Assembly (NCBI GenBank): GCA_021613535.1
Contig: CP075493.1
Coordinates: 8,680,001 to 8,744,000, forward strand
Source: Adineta vaga
Taxonomy: Eukaryota > Rotifera
Length of the DNA stretch: 64,000 bases
Direction: 5' to 3'
The number at the start of each line of letters is the position of its first letter. Position 1 is the first letter of the stretch. The translations under genes and the position numbers were made by a program. Below are positions 35,144 to 46,596 of the stretch, piece by piece. The notes under the pieces were generated by a model that searched no databases, had not been told where the DNA came from, and saw nothing but the letters and a program-made list of their open reading frames with translations.

Positions 35144-35898
35144 GATTTTTTTTGGTGATGTATTCTTGTTATTAGTAGGGTGTTTGGTTTTAAATGATGT
35201 GTTATTATTATCGTGTAACATACTCAAGTATGGATGAAAGATATTGAATTTTACGTTTGAAAACTCGTTGTTAATTGTCAAATTAACAGTAATAAGAATC
35301 TTGGTGCATAACCAAAATAGTTTTGTTCTTATTTAAACAAAACAAAAAAAAATTAAAGAAAACATTAAGATTAATAGCTAAAAGGAATCGTCATCATGAT
35401 CTCATAACCTAAGATAAATGAGCGCAAGGACGAAGCCTTGACATTTTGTCAGTATGAACAGATAGGCGAATCTGAGCATATCAACTCGTAATCATATCCT
35501 TGCCTATAAGGATAACTCTTGAAAAAAAATCTATCAATTTAATATTCTAGCTTTCTTTTCTTTCTCTCTCTCTATTTGAAATTCATTCGATTAATTAGAT
35601 CTTTATATAGATTCACTTGATAACATATGTGAAAATATAAGTGTCTAAGACAAACGACAAGTATATGATGTTTATTTTTACTCGCTTTAATCAATACATA
35701 GATTCTGCTGTCTTTTTCTTTGTATCTATGTGGTTTGGAAGAGAATTACAAGATAGATCTACTTACTTATTAGAATAGAATCGTTTTAGCAAACACACAA
35801 ACGCAAATAAACGATGATGCCTCAAAAATTTATCTTGCTCCCTTTGCGCTCGGCGAACCAGAATCAGAAAGACAGATGGCTTGTATATATACGTATAT

Positions 35899-35970
35899 CA
35901 TCTCTCTCTCTCTCTCTTCTCTCCGCTCTTTCTTTGTATTATTCTCTCTTTTTTCTTTCGCTATCTCTCT
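35899..35970. repeat. CT-rich low-complexity tract
   Basis: A (CT)n run followed by imperfect CTTT/TCTC repeats in the MEF2 upstream region. Confidence 0.8.
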
Positions 35971-36127
35971 TTCTCCTACATATCCGTACAGAATAACACC
36001 CATTGCGCCCTCACGCGTACTACTTGTTTTATGGATAATTCGACAAACAGAATCGGGGGCGTTATACATTATGATCTTACGCGTTGTCGTTCGAGATACG
36101 TCATTGAATATAAGAGGAAAAGAAAAT

Positions 36128-36147
36128 GACGATGATGATGATGATGA
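36128..36147. repeat. (GAT)n microsatellite
   Basis: A short GAT trinucleotide run upstream of MEF2. Confidence 0.8.
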
Positions 36148-36569
36148 AAAACAGACACACATATATATATATGCATTAGAAAAGCCAAGAGAACAGAGGT
36201 AACACAATTGTCTTTCATTTTCTATCGACAACTTCCTTTTCTTTTCTCCACTCAACATCCATTTTCAAGTCAATTAGAAGCGTATGCATATGAAGATGAA
36301 CTACTAAGCTATTATCATATTATTTCCTTTCGTCTACGTGATAAAACAAATGCCTTAGAATATCACGCCTAGTTATCAATCAGACATTAAAACTATCATC
36401 AACAGTTGTTAGCCAAAAGCAAGAAGACGAAGAAAAAAAAAGATTCTCCTTTTTCCGAAATCGATTTATTATGTACAAATAAAATGATAAAAGCAAATGA
36501 ACTAGCTAATAGAAAATAATTACATCTCTAATGTTAAAATATTCAAATAGTTTCAGTTCGTTTTTCTTT

Positions 36570-37656
36570 CTATACACGTTTTTCAAATATTTCATCAAAT
36601 GGTTTAACAAAATGATGACTTTTTGTTCCACAATGTCCACATTCAAATTCGGATGAATAATTACTAAAATTAATCAAACCATCTTTGATTGAAACAATCG
36701 GTTGAAAACATTTTGAACACGATAATCGTGCTTGACAGCATGGGAATGCTGCGAATAAATCTATAGAAAGAAAATGAAATGAATAGAATGAGATAAACAA
36801 AACACTAATCAACATACCATAATAATAGAGTGTACCGAATATAATGGGATCAAAATTGAATTTAGTCTTACAGAGACGACAAAGTACATGTAATGAACGC
36901 ATCGATAGACATTCAAGACATATGCCATGTAGATACAGCTGTCGATCGTTATGATAAACAGCAACAGAGACTTTTCCATTATCACTATGTTTAATAGGAC
37001 TAAAAGATAAAAGATTGAAATTGTTTGTTATTTCTAAAAGTAACTTTCTTCGTTTCTTTGGTATGGCTTCGACTCATAAATCATTTCTTTTTCAAGAGAA
37101 GATATATCGGTCATGTCAATCTGACAATAATTACCTAAGGAAAAGTGTCCCATCAACAAGCGGATATCGATCATAAACAACCATTGATTGACCGCAAACA
37201 GTACATGCGACATCCGTACAACCAACCATAGATAATTGAGATAAAACAAAACAACGTGTTTCATCATTTCCGTAGGGACCTTCATCTTCAAGACGAATAT
37301 GTATAGCATTTCTTTTATGTAATGGAAGACGATTAAGTATAGACCAATCTTGACGATGTTCAAAGATATTTCCAGCTGCTGCATGCTTTTCATCAAATTG
37401 TGGTAAAGTACCACCACCAGTATTTCCACTACCTATAGGTGTTGTTAATGATCCAATATTACTGTTTCCACTTGAACCGCCACCTGATTTTTTGTTATGT
37501 GCTATTTGAATTCCACCACTATTATTATTGATATTTGTTAGACCTGATGGTGAACCAAATGACGATGATAAACTGCCTGAACTATGTGTTCGATAGCGTG
37601 CAGAACGTCCACCACGTGGTACATTCAACGGTTGCGAACGATCTGTATCTGTCATC
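36570..37656 (-). CDS. Headcase (HECA)-like protein, C-terminal domain only
   Basis: The start is ATG 37656-37654 (MTDTDRSQPLNVPRGGRSAR), directly after TTTTCAG. The stop is TAG 36572-36570. A Ser/Gly-rich N-terminal segment of about 95 residues precedes a conserved cysteine-rich domain. It contains HAAAGNIFEHRQDWSILNRL, NAIHIRLEDEGPYGNDETRC, CTVCGQSMVVYDRYPLVDGT and LFLSPIKH, then GICLECLSMRSLHVLCRLCK and FDPIIFGTLYYYDLFAAFPC. It ends CGHCGTKSHHFVKPFDEIFE. CxxC pairs suggest zinc binding. The order and motifs fit the C-terminal region of Headcase, an RNA/mTORC1-associated regulator in flies and mammals. The Headcase N-terminal cysteine-rich region is absent here. The family call is from memory and moderately confident. 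NOP14 ends 93 bp upstream. Confidence 0.65.
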
Positions 37657-37749
37657 TGAAAATTTTCAAGCAGAAAGAAAAAGTTAACAAAACAAAACAA
37701 AACAAAGCACAAATGTTTATTTTGTTTAATAACAGAAAAAAAACAAGAA

Positions 37750-40700
37750 TTATTTTGTTTTTTGTAATTTTCGATATTCTCCTTCTTGCATTGATAATTC
37801 TGATAGAATATCTTTGACTTTTCGTTTTCGTTGAGTATCTCTAAAGAAAACAACGAAATGATATTCAATGGTGTTTCATCTAAGAAATGAAAGCAAATAT
37901 ACTTTTCCATTTGTTGTCGAAGTTCTTCTCTGGCAATGAAATCATTATCACGTATAAGTTCACGAGTCGTTGATTTAACTTCTCGTTTATATTTTTTCCG
38001 CATACGAAGACGTTCGGTATACTCTTTCGGTAGCCGAGTATTCTTTTTGCCTTCATATCTATGATAGAAACAAATGAAAATAGTTTTCATCAAGAAGAAT
38101 CAATCATTCACATACACAGGTCCAAAACGTGGTTCATATAATCGTATCATTTTCTTCTGTTCTTTGCCTTGTTCAAGATGTTTGCGATTTGTAAGACATA
38201 TTGTTTGATTCGTATCGATGAATGTCAAAATCTCTCGACATTTCTCTGAAATACTTTTACATTTTGATGTTTCAACGAGTGTAACAAGAATTGTTTTAAA
38301 TGGTTGACTGATTTCTATAAAAGCTGATAGTGATTGATAAATATTAAGAAAATCAATTAAGTGTTCGAGACATGTTTGAAGAATAATGATTCTATAATAA
38401 TATTAATAAACGGCTTTTCATATATATATATACATATGTTCGTACTATATTACTTACCGATGTTCTTCACTATCATTATCAAGATCCATAGTATCGAAAA
38501 CAGTTAATTTCATTAATTTTGATCTAGAAAATATGTTTTACATGAATGTACATTTCATTTCGTTCTTTTCACCTACGATTTCATATTTTTATTGATAATA
38601 AGCAATTGATTATTTTCGATCTGTTTTGATGAATAGGATACCAAATATTTCGATGTTTCCATTGGACATGCAAGTTGAATTAATTTCATAAATGATACCA
38701 TCACTTCGGGTACGTAACGATGACTTTTTGATATCCACTATCAATTTAACAAACTCATCATTGGATCAAGAAAATTCAAGTTGTCTTACTTGTTTAATAA
38801 GTTCGATTAATAATAATGCTTGACGACAAGACGCAAGAGAACTTAGTGAAGCCTTTATACAAAGAAAGTTTATATTTATTTCGTGAATTGATGATAAAAC
38901 ATACGTATTGAAGAGCTTGAACAAGTAATGTTATTGCTGGAGTAGTAATTGGATGACGAAAATCTGATGTTGGATATAGATAAGCAATCAATTTCAAAAA
39001 TACAATCTAAATCGAAATAGAAAATTTACTATAAAAACTAAAGATTCAATCAAAAAAATCACATACCAATGAAAGATCAACTTGACAAAATTTCTCATTT
39101 TCAATTTCTTCACTAAGATTATCATGATATTGTTTCAAACGATTCATAATATTCGTTTTTGTTTGATCATTATTCACTAATTGTAATAATTCAAGAAGAT
39201 TTTTACTGATCTTATTATACAGAAGTTGATTTGGCGTGATTGAATTGTAATAATCAAGAAGGACATCGAAATAATTCTAAATTAATAACATTTAATTTTA
39301 CTTTATATCACAATGGTTTTTTTTTCGATTTACACTGAGAACTTTCTTTGGTATTGGTGGTAATCTTTTATCATTAATTCGTTTCCAGACAAGATTTAAT
39401 GTGTTCTTATCTTTACTTATACGATCTTCAAGTATATCGAGAGTTGATGGAACTATGAAGAGATACGAAAAATGATCATTAGAGATGTTCGCTTGTTTTA
39501 GATAGATTCAATATTATTCTAATTAGCTATGAAAAATAAACATACTTTCATCGAATTCTGCTATCAAATCACCATTAGTCTGAAACAGATACGACAAAAC
39601 TTTGATTTTCATATTATGATTTTATTTCTAATACTTACTGTTTCTTCCGTTTCAACATCATTCTCATCTTCTCTGTCTTCGCCATCATCATTTTCTTGAT
39701 CTTCATTATTCATTGTTGCTGAATCGTCTTGATTTTCTACTCCTTCTTCAGTTCCATTTTTTCCACCTTCATCTTCATCGTCGAATGTGACACGTTTTTT
39801 CGATTCATCAAGAATATAATAACTGGAAAAGAAAAAGAACTCGACTTATATTCACTAAGATAATATCTAATTTAATATACCTATCATCTAATTCTTCCAC
39901 AGAAGCATGTGCTTGTGGTCGATTTTTTGATAAGATTGATTTTAATGTTGGCCGTTCCATACGTTCACTTTCTCCAATCTATTCAAAAGTATCAAATTCA
40001 ATATCGTTGATGAAGAAAACGACGATCATAGATTCAAAATCGTTTCTATTTACTTGTAATATTTTCAATCGTTCAGCTGCTTCTTTTTCTCGTTCTTCAA
40101 TACTTTTAATTGGTGCACCCTAAAACAATTCAACAATGTAAATATTCATTAAAATCACATAAACTCACTGTTGTTTTAGCTTCAAATCGAAGTGAATTAA
40201 CCAATTTATCATAATCATCTGATGTTTCTTTTTGATCTTTGACGGCTTTCTCTTTCACACCAATTAGTTTACTTAACGCTTTCCATTGTTCATCAAGTGT
40301 TGTCGTCATATCGAAAACTTTTTCATTTTCACGTTGACGTTCATATTTATCTAATTTTGTACTTTTAATCATATCTTCAATCCATTCTTGTTTGGTTTGT
40401 GGTTTACGTTGTTCATTTGAAGATTTAAAACCACCAAAGAAATGTTCAGAATTCAAACGACCTTTTCCCGGTTCATCATCATCGTAATCATCAATAACAG
40501 GCTTTTGATTCAATTCATCTGATTTCGAAAGTGATTGACCATAATGTGTTAAATCTTCTTCATCATTTAAATTATAACGACTTTCTTTACCAGGACGAGT
40601 TTTCTGAAAAGAAAAAAAAAACAAACATTCGATTTAAAAACAAAATCAGAATTCATAATGAAATAACACAAACTGATCGTTCGGCAATGAGACGTTGCAT

Positions 40701-41072
40701 TAATCTTTCATCAGCTGTTAATGTTGGATCATTTTCACCAATACGATGATCAATAAATGTACTTTTTTTGAATACAGAATTCAATTCTTTTAATAATGTT
40801 CGTTTTCTCTATAAATAGAACGATTAGATAATAAATGATTAATTCAGTTCATTGATAATTATATTTACTTTTTCAATTCCACGTGATCGTGCTTTAAGTG
40901 GTTGACCACCTTTTTCATAATTACGTCTTTTTCCGAGCACATCATGTTTCAAACGATTAACATGAAGATCAAATGGATTCGTTTTATTAACTGTATCAAC
41001 TCGAGTTTTGATATTATGTTTATCGGCAGCAAATGAACGACGTTTTTTCCCTTTCGTTGGTTTCTTTGCCAT
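37750..41072 (-). CDS. NOP14: Nucleolar protein 14
   Basis: NOP14 is a U3 snoRNP/SSU-processome factor needed for 18S rRNA maturation and 40S assembly. The start is ATG 41072-41070 (MAKKPTKGKKRRSFAADKHN, strongly basic). The stop is TAA 37752-37750. Family landmarks, in order, are NKTNPFDLHVNRLKHDVLGK, RKRTLLKELNSVFKKSTFID and RIGENDPTLTADERLMQRLI. Next are RYNLNDEEDLTHYGQSLS and QTKQEWIEDMIKSTKLDKYE. An acidic central region (about 39650-39800) follows, then a helical repeat-like C-terminal half. The end is DTQRKRKVKDILSELSMQEG then EYRKLQKTK, matching the conserved NOP14 tail. More than ten exons are separated by short introns. It is divergently arranged with the small secreted-protein gene at 41487 and immediately precedes the Headcase-like gene. 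Confidence 0.93.
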
Positions 41073-41486
41073 TTTATTTTTTCTTTTCTAGATGGTTTAA
41101 GTATTACTACGATTACTACTAGAAGAAGAAGAAGAAGAAGATCAATTTGTTATGATATGAACTTCAATGGTAAATTATGGATTAGTCAGTTGTAACCAAT
41201 GAGAAGACGAGTCTAATAACTTCCAGATATGTCACTAGTATCTAATCATTTGCACAAATGATATTTTATCTTTCATTTTTATTTATAAAATAAATCATCT
41301 TCGAATGATTCGACTCTTTTTATATGTATCATTTCGATATGCATCGTTAAGCGCGACTATGCCATGAAGCTTTTTAAGTGATGATTATATTTTCTCTTTA
41401 AAATATGTGTATAAATACCTAAACACATCATTAAAAACTACCCACGCGACATTCATTTTTGATTGAATATTCGACGTGAAAGAGAA
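41073..41486. other. Divergent promoter region, NOP14 / small secreted protein
   Basis: About 410 bp between divergent start codons, with an (AGA)n run near 41120-41140. A TATA-like segment (GTATAAATACC at about 41409-41419) lies some 70-80 bp before the plus-strand ATG. No other feature. Confidence 0.45.
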
Positions 41487-41684
41487 ATGTACAGTAAAAT
41501 CATATTTATAATAATACTTTCTCTCGTTGTTTTTGTTGGAATCACAATGGCGAACAATTTGTTAACAGATCTGAAAAAGCAGACAATTGACTATCGACGC
41601 AAATTTCTACTACATCAGTTCTTCAATTTAATCAATGAAAGAGATGAACGCGAATTGAAATTTTCACCACCACCTTGGCATTAA
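41487..41684 (+). CDS. Small secreted protein, 65 aa, unrecognised
   Basis: This single-exon ORF starts at ATG 41487-41489. A classic signal peptide (MYSKIIFIIILSLVVFVGIT, cleavage likely near MANN) is followed by about 43 mature residues. These have KK and RR dibasic pairs, a KFLLHQFFNLINERDERELK helix-like stretch and the end SPPPWH. There are no cysteines. The size, signal peptide and dibasic sites would suit a peptide-hormone or neuropeptide precursor, but no known peptide family is recognised. A further in-frame TTG start upstream was rejected. It is possibly lineage-specific. Confidence 0.6.
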   Translation: MYSKIIFIIILSLVVFVGITMANNLLTDLKKQTIDYRRKFLLHQFFNLINERDERELKFSPPPWH

Positions 41685-42656
41685 GAATAAAAAATTGTTA
41701 ATTGTAAGTACTTACAAAATGACACATCTGCTCATTGAACTATTTGTCCTATTTTAGAAATATCATTTTATAACGACAAAGAAATTCTTCAATTAGATCG
41801 AAATTATATTTTCATTAAATTTGTTTTTCAATCATATGAATGATTATATAAAATAAAATCGATTTGTTTTGCAATAATTTCTATAATTATTCATTGATTC
41901 AATCAGCAACAATAACCTAAACAAATTATCTGAAAATATTTTCATGTTCATATATCAAGACATTTGCTTCTAAAAAACGACGTATATATCATATAGATGT
42001 CTTATCTTTCTCTAGTTTGTTTCACTCAGAAGTGATTTTTAGTAATTAGTTTCTTTATATTTTTTGTTCTACGGTGATTAAGTTGAGTATGCATACCTTC
42101 ATTTTCACATGTCAAAAAAGAAAGAATAACATTCATACCATCTTGAGAGTGTAACTATTCATAAAAGTTTTGAACTTTTATTGCCGAGTAAAAGAGTTGA
42201 GATATTTACTATTCAATGTATATAACCACGAGCATATATGAACAAAGTTAAATTTCACGTCACGAATATTTGACTCTATTGGTCTCATCTTGTTCAATGC
42301 TACATGTAAAGATTGCATTTATACTTGGAACTATTTGTGATTCTCTATAGAAGAAAGATAAAATCTCTCTTCACAACCAATTGTAATAGATGAGAATATA
42401 TGAATTAACATCTGTCAAAGCTATATCTTCTAACCAGTTTCTTAGTCCAAAACTATCTTATTAAGCTATCAACACTTGATTTATCATAACTGTTTATAAT
42501 TCTTTCGGCTGAAACAGACAATCTATGACAGACTAATAATATCAAGTTAGAAAGGGTTTTATTCATCAAAAAGCAAAGGAAATCATTTTTATGTAATCTT
42601 TACACTAGAAAATAAATTCAATTGTTCACAATATGAAAAAAGAAAATCAGTTGTAT
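41685..42656. other. Intergenic between two small secreted-protein genes
   Basis: About 970 bp, AT-rich. An AATAAA-like signal lies just after the upstream stop. No exon series, RNA gene or repeat is recognised. Confidence 0.5.
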
Positions 42657-43065
42657 TTAACGACCCATACCGCTGCCAATTTCATAATTCTTAAAAGCAT
42701 CCCATGTTTTGATATCGGGGCCTAGTTAACAAAAGGCAAAAAAGAAAATAGAACATAGAATCGATTCAACTTACAATAACGTTTTCCAGTTAATTTATTA
42801 ATACTTGGTTCACAACGTTCTTCATATTTTTCCGATGCTTCGCGCTTTTGTTCTTCACATTTTGTTTTTCCAGGATGAAATATTGTTCTTTTTAAGAATT
42901 CAACTGCTTCTTCTCGATCTAAATTATAGAATTATTATTTAACAAAAAAACAAACAAACATCTCAAAACACAATCATTACCAACATCAAAATCACGATCA
43001 GGTCTTGCTTTTGTCATTAAACATAGAACTGCTATTATAGCAAATAGAAAGATGATTTGTTTCAT
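42657..43065 (-). CDS. Small secreted cysteine-containing protein, 97 aa, unrecognised
   Basis: Three exons join in frame. Exon 1 begins at ATG 43065-43063 (MKQIIFLFAIIAVLCLMTKA, a signal peptide). The middle exon encodes DREEAVEFLKRTIFHPGKTK and CEEQKREASEKYEERCEPSI. The last exon encodes CPDIKTWDAFKNYEIGSGMG and ends in Arg before TAA 42659-42657. The mature part has three cysteines (residues 49, 64, 77), so an odd number, and is rich in charged residues. No family is recognised. Clear splice sites (GTAATG, ATTTAG, GTAAGT, ACTAG) and the signal peptide make a real gene likely. The ...GSGMGR end would allow Gly-directed amidation only after trimming of the Arg, which is speculative. Confidence 0.7.
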
Positions 43066-43385
43066 TGTTATTCTTTCAATTCAGAACTTTCTTGTATATG
43101 TATTGTAAGTAAACGATGATATGATATTTTATCTTCCGTTTTCTATGATGTATAGATTTCTTTTCTTTCATTCTCTTTTATGTGTAGGAGAAGTCGATGA
43201 ATGATGACAGTATTCATTTAGACTAAAGGGTTCGAATGTATATCGTCAGGGAAATTTATAGTTTCAACGTCATCAAATGGTTCGTTACGTGGATAATATG
43301 TGTTGAAAGAAGAAAGTTGTGATGGATGTGATAGACATGGAGAGAAATATTATTTCGATATTCTACTAAATAAAACAACTGTTCT
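43066..43385. other. Intergenic, small secreted gene 5' flank / ACMSD 3' flank
   Basis: 320 bp with no recognisable gene. Confidence 0.45.
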
Positions 43386-44533
43386 TTATTTTAAATCTTG
43401 ATCGGAAATTTTAAAAAAACGTTTAGCATTCGTGCTTAACAATTTTTCACATAAATCGACATTTTTATCAAAAGTTTTGATAATTAATTCACCAGGTTTA
43501 TCTTCACCGAGAGGAAACGGACAATCAGATCCAAGCATTACACAATTTTCATTCATGACTTCAACCAGATATTTTAATGCATGAGAATCATGAACAAGTG
43601 AATCAACAGAAAATCGACCAATATAAGATGAAGGTGGCTGAGAATTTTTATAAGCGCAAAGATCAGGTCGACATTCATGACCATGATCAATACGACCAAC
43701 CGTAAATGGAAAAGAACCACCACCTAATAATAACAAAAAGAAACTATTTCAAATAGAAATCTTAATCTTCTTTCGAAACATACCATGTGCAAAAGCTAAT
43801 CGAAGTTTGGGATATTTTTCTAAGACACCACCCATTAAAATCGAACATATTGCTGATGCTGTTTCAAAAGGCATCCTATATATATATTTTAACGAAAGGG
43901 TTTTCATTATTGTTAACAATAAAACTGCATTTCTTACCCGCATAACCATGGCATCCAATAAGCTTCATAACGTTTTCCAATTGGCATATCCCATGGATGA
44001 ATAAATATACATGCATCTAATTTTTCGACTTCGCACCAAAATTGGTCGAGTTCTTCATGATCTAAATTCCAATCATTAACATGTGTACCTATTTGTACAC
44101 CCTTTAAACCTAATTCATTCACACATCGTCGCAATTCTTCGATAGCTAATATCGGTGCTTGCAATGGCACTGTCCCAAGACCAAGAAAACGTGTCGGATA
44201 TTGTCGACAAATCGATGCAATATGGTCATTCAATTCACGAGAAAGTTCGAGAACATTTTCGGCATTTTCACATGCATAATTGAATAGCACCGGTATGGTA
44301 GATAACACTTGCATGGTAATATTCTTCTCATCCATTTCACGAAGACGAACATCAATATCGAAACAATTCGGTTCAATCGTACGAAAAAATTGTCCATCTT
44401 TATACATATCTAATCGTGGATCGCCATCCGCGTGTTTTCGTAATTCTAAAAATTTCCGAGCATTTGCACTTAATTCACGTGGTAATATGTGGGTGTGTAT
44501 GTCAAGGCGTGTTAACGAAGAGGTTACATCCAT
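43386..44533 (-). CDS. ACMSD: 2-amino-3-carboxymuconate-6-semialdehyde decarboxylase
   Basis: ACMSD is an amidohydrolase-superfamily zinc enzyme of the kynurenine pathway that diverts tryptophan carbon away from quinolinate and NAD synthesis. Exons 44533-43938, 43875-43784 and 43723-43386 encode 341 aa in frame, the usual family size. Metal and catalytic motifs are visible: LDIHTHILP (HxH) near the N-terminus, IFIHPWDMPIGKRYEAYWMP, LRLAFAHGGGSFPF with its metal-binding His, and the essential Asp in CVMLGSDCPFPLGE. The stop is TAA 43388-43386. AG of a TTTTCTAG acceptor lies 1 nt before the ATG, although no upstream coding exon is seen. Confidence 0.95.
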
Positions 44534-44886
44534 ACTAGAAAAGAAAAAGAATGAATATATCGTGTTCTAATGATAAAATAAAGCGGAGATAATAACACGA
44601 TACGAAGAACGTGTATCGAAAGAAAAGTAATGAAGAAAAATGGGATGTATGTAGCATTTTTAAACGACATATTTTGATGATTAATTTCAGTGGATAGAAA
44701 AATCATGTAATAGATGCATCGCTGACGATTTATGTATTGTTTCAACATCTATTATTGGTAAATTTATGGAATATAGGAAAACGATCTTTTCATTTTGTAT
44801 TTATATAACAGAAAAGCATAATTATGTGTTTCTCTCTCGAATATGCAAATGGAAAAACAACAAACAAATAACGAAGTTCAATGAAA
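44534..44886. other. Intergenic, ACMSD 5' flank
   Basis: 350 bp, AT-rich; only short chance ORFs. Confidence 0.45.
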
Positions 44887-45919
44887 CTAAGGTTCGTCAG
44901 ACGGTGGTGGTGGTGGTGGCGGCGGAGGTTGCATACGACTAAGTAGTTGCAAGTTATAATAATCAGATGATGTCCATGATGATGGAAGATTTCTATTCGA
45001 TCCTGACATAGTATTTGAATTCATCGAAGGATAAGAATATGAATAGGTATAAGGTGGTGCTTGATATTGTGTGGGATTCTGTACTATCTGATCGTTATTC
45101 TGATATGGAGATTGTTGATATTTAGGCCAAAAACCACTATGTTCTTGTTGAGCATGACTCATTTTTACCATCTGAAAGAAAATACAAAATAAGAATGTAA
45201 TTTATCAAGAATACAAATGAATTCACCATATCATATTGATTTTGCATTGTGGTATAATATTGTTCATATGGATTGGTATATGATGGTTGATTATCATATA
45301 TAGGTCCATATGGTCCATAATGATATGACATTTGTGCTTTTCTCTCTTCTTCTTCACGTTTACGTTTTAAATCATCCCATCGTATACGTTTCGCAAGTAA
45401 ACTACCAACAGGTTTTCGTTTAGCATGCCGTAGAGCAATTTGCTCGGGCGTTTCATCGGTATAAATCGGACAGAATTCTTGTCGCCGTTCATTTCGTAAT
45501 GTATCGGCAACTTCATTAAATGATGTGGCAAGTGCACCAGGAAAAAGTAATTTCTTTGCAGTTGCTAACTTTCTCTTTTGTTCATCTTCATCATCAGAAT
45601 GTGAATCTGTGGAAACTTGTTTAAGTAATTGTTGTATAGGATTTAACTGTGTCGATGGTTCCGAGAATTTTTTCTCTGAAGATGAAAAACTACAAAAGAT
45701 CGCATTCTTTTCATTAAATGTCATATCTTGATAATGTACAGGAGCTGATGCTTTTGAGATTGGAAAATTAGATTTTGGAGCGTCGGATGAAGATGTAGAA
45801 TCGTCATCATCTTGTTTTCGTCGTTTTGATAACAATTTTGATTGATCAACAACTGGTGCTTGCCTATCGGTTGCCGATTCTGATAGATTATTCATAGGTA
45901 TTTTCGATTTTCCATCCAT
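44887..45919 (-). CDS. Unrecognised, largely disordered, probably nuclear protein
   Basis: Two exons encode about 325 aa. The start is ATG 45919-45917 (MDGKSKIPMNNLSESATDRQ); the stop is TAG 44889-44887. Visible features are a KRRKQDDDDSTSSSD basic-acidic stretch and an acidic Ser/Asp segment (STDSHSDDEDEQKRK). A more conserved-looking helical block follows: IYTDETPEQIALRHAKRKPV then GSLLAKRIRWDDLKRKREEE. The C-terminus is rich in Tyr, Pro and Gln (GPYGPIYDNQPSYTNPYEQY) and ends with a Pro9 run before SDEP. The composition suits a nuclear RNA-processing or transcription cofactor, but I cannot name a family. Splice joint: ...QNQYDM|VKMSHAQQ, approximate. Confidence 0.75.
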
Positions 45920-46596
45920 GCTTCTTATCTATCTAGAAGATATATTGAAAAGAAAACAGATTCTGCACTGTTGATGATTTATTTTTAAATGCATAAGAAA
46001 CTAATGATTTGATTTGAGTGCACGTACTATCAAGTAAAAGTTTCGAACAGTCTACATTTTATTTTTCATTTCATGCTCGAATAACAAAAACACAATATAC
46101 ATTATTTTTCGATCGATATCAATATATGTGAAATTATATTTGACTAATGAAGTAAAACCTCATACAAACGAAGTGACGATGTCAAACAACGATAATTTCA
46201 AGTAGTAGACAACATTATTGATGAATATTTGATAAATATTAGTATTCATTTCATCGACAATCTACAATAAAAATTCTTCTTTAGTTTATTAAGTTAAAAT
46301 ATATTTGCATCATTTTACAAATATAATGAAGCAATACAGATTTCCTATGATTTGTTTTCTCGAATCATATGAACCATCGCGATATTCTTTTGCCATCGAG
46401 ATATAGAATATTGGCACATTACGGACGAAAATAGATAAGAAAAAGTAAACAAGAAAAAACAGAATTTTTAACGCAGGGATTGTGATCATTCGCCGAGGAA
46501 AGCTTTGTACAATACTGATCAATGAAAAAGACTTAAGCAAAACAAAAACCCACAGATATAGAAATATATAGCGGGAAGAAAGAGAGTAGGACAATC
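45920..46596. other. Intergenic between disordered-protein gene and TULP4
   Basis: 675 bp, AT-rich. A minus-strand ORF at 46310-46594 is hydrophobic and low complexity, has no homology I recognise and directly follows the TULP4 stop, so it is probably 3' UTR. Confidence 0.5.

Larger units (their letters stand above)
35144..36569. other. MEF2 5' region and Headcase-like 3' flank
   Basis: 1.4 kb without a convincing gene. It includes a CT-rich tract (about 35899-35970) and a (GAT)n tract (about 36128-36147). Long ORFs on both strands here are low complexity and were not called. This is the likely MEF2 promoter and leader region. Confidence 0.5.

Noticed and set aside
35222-35281. MEF2 start at the far upstream end of the open frame
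   Set aside because: The first codon there is TTG, not a eukaryotic start; the nearest upstream ATG is 35221-35219 and the conserved start is 35143-35141.
35814-36258. Overlapping long ORFs on both strands upstream of MEF2
   Set aside because: They are translations of CT-, GAT- and A-rich low-complexity sequence (Ser/Leu runs on one strand, Arg/Glu on the other) and resemble no protein.
43225-43240. GGTTCGAAT resembling a tRNA B box
   Set aside because: No A box at the proper distance and no cloverleaf stems could be formed around it.
46310-46594. 94-aa minus-strand ORF after TULP4
   Set aside because: Directly follows the TULP4 stop, is hydrophobic and low complexity; most likely 3' UTR.
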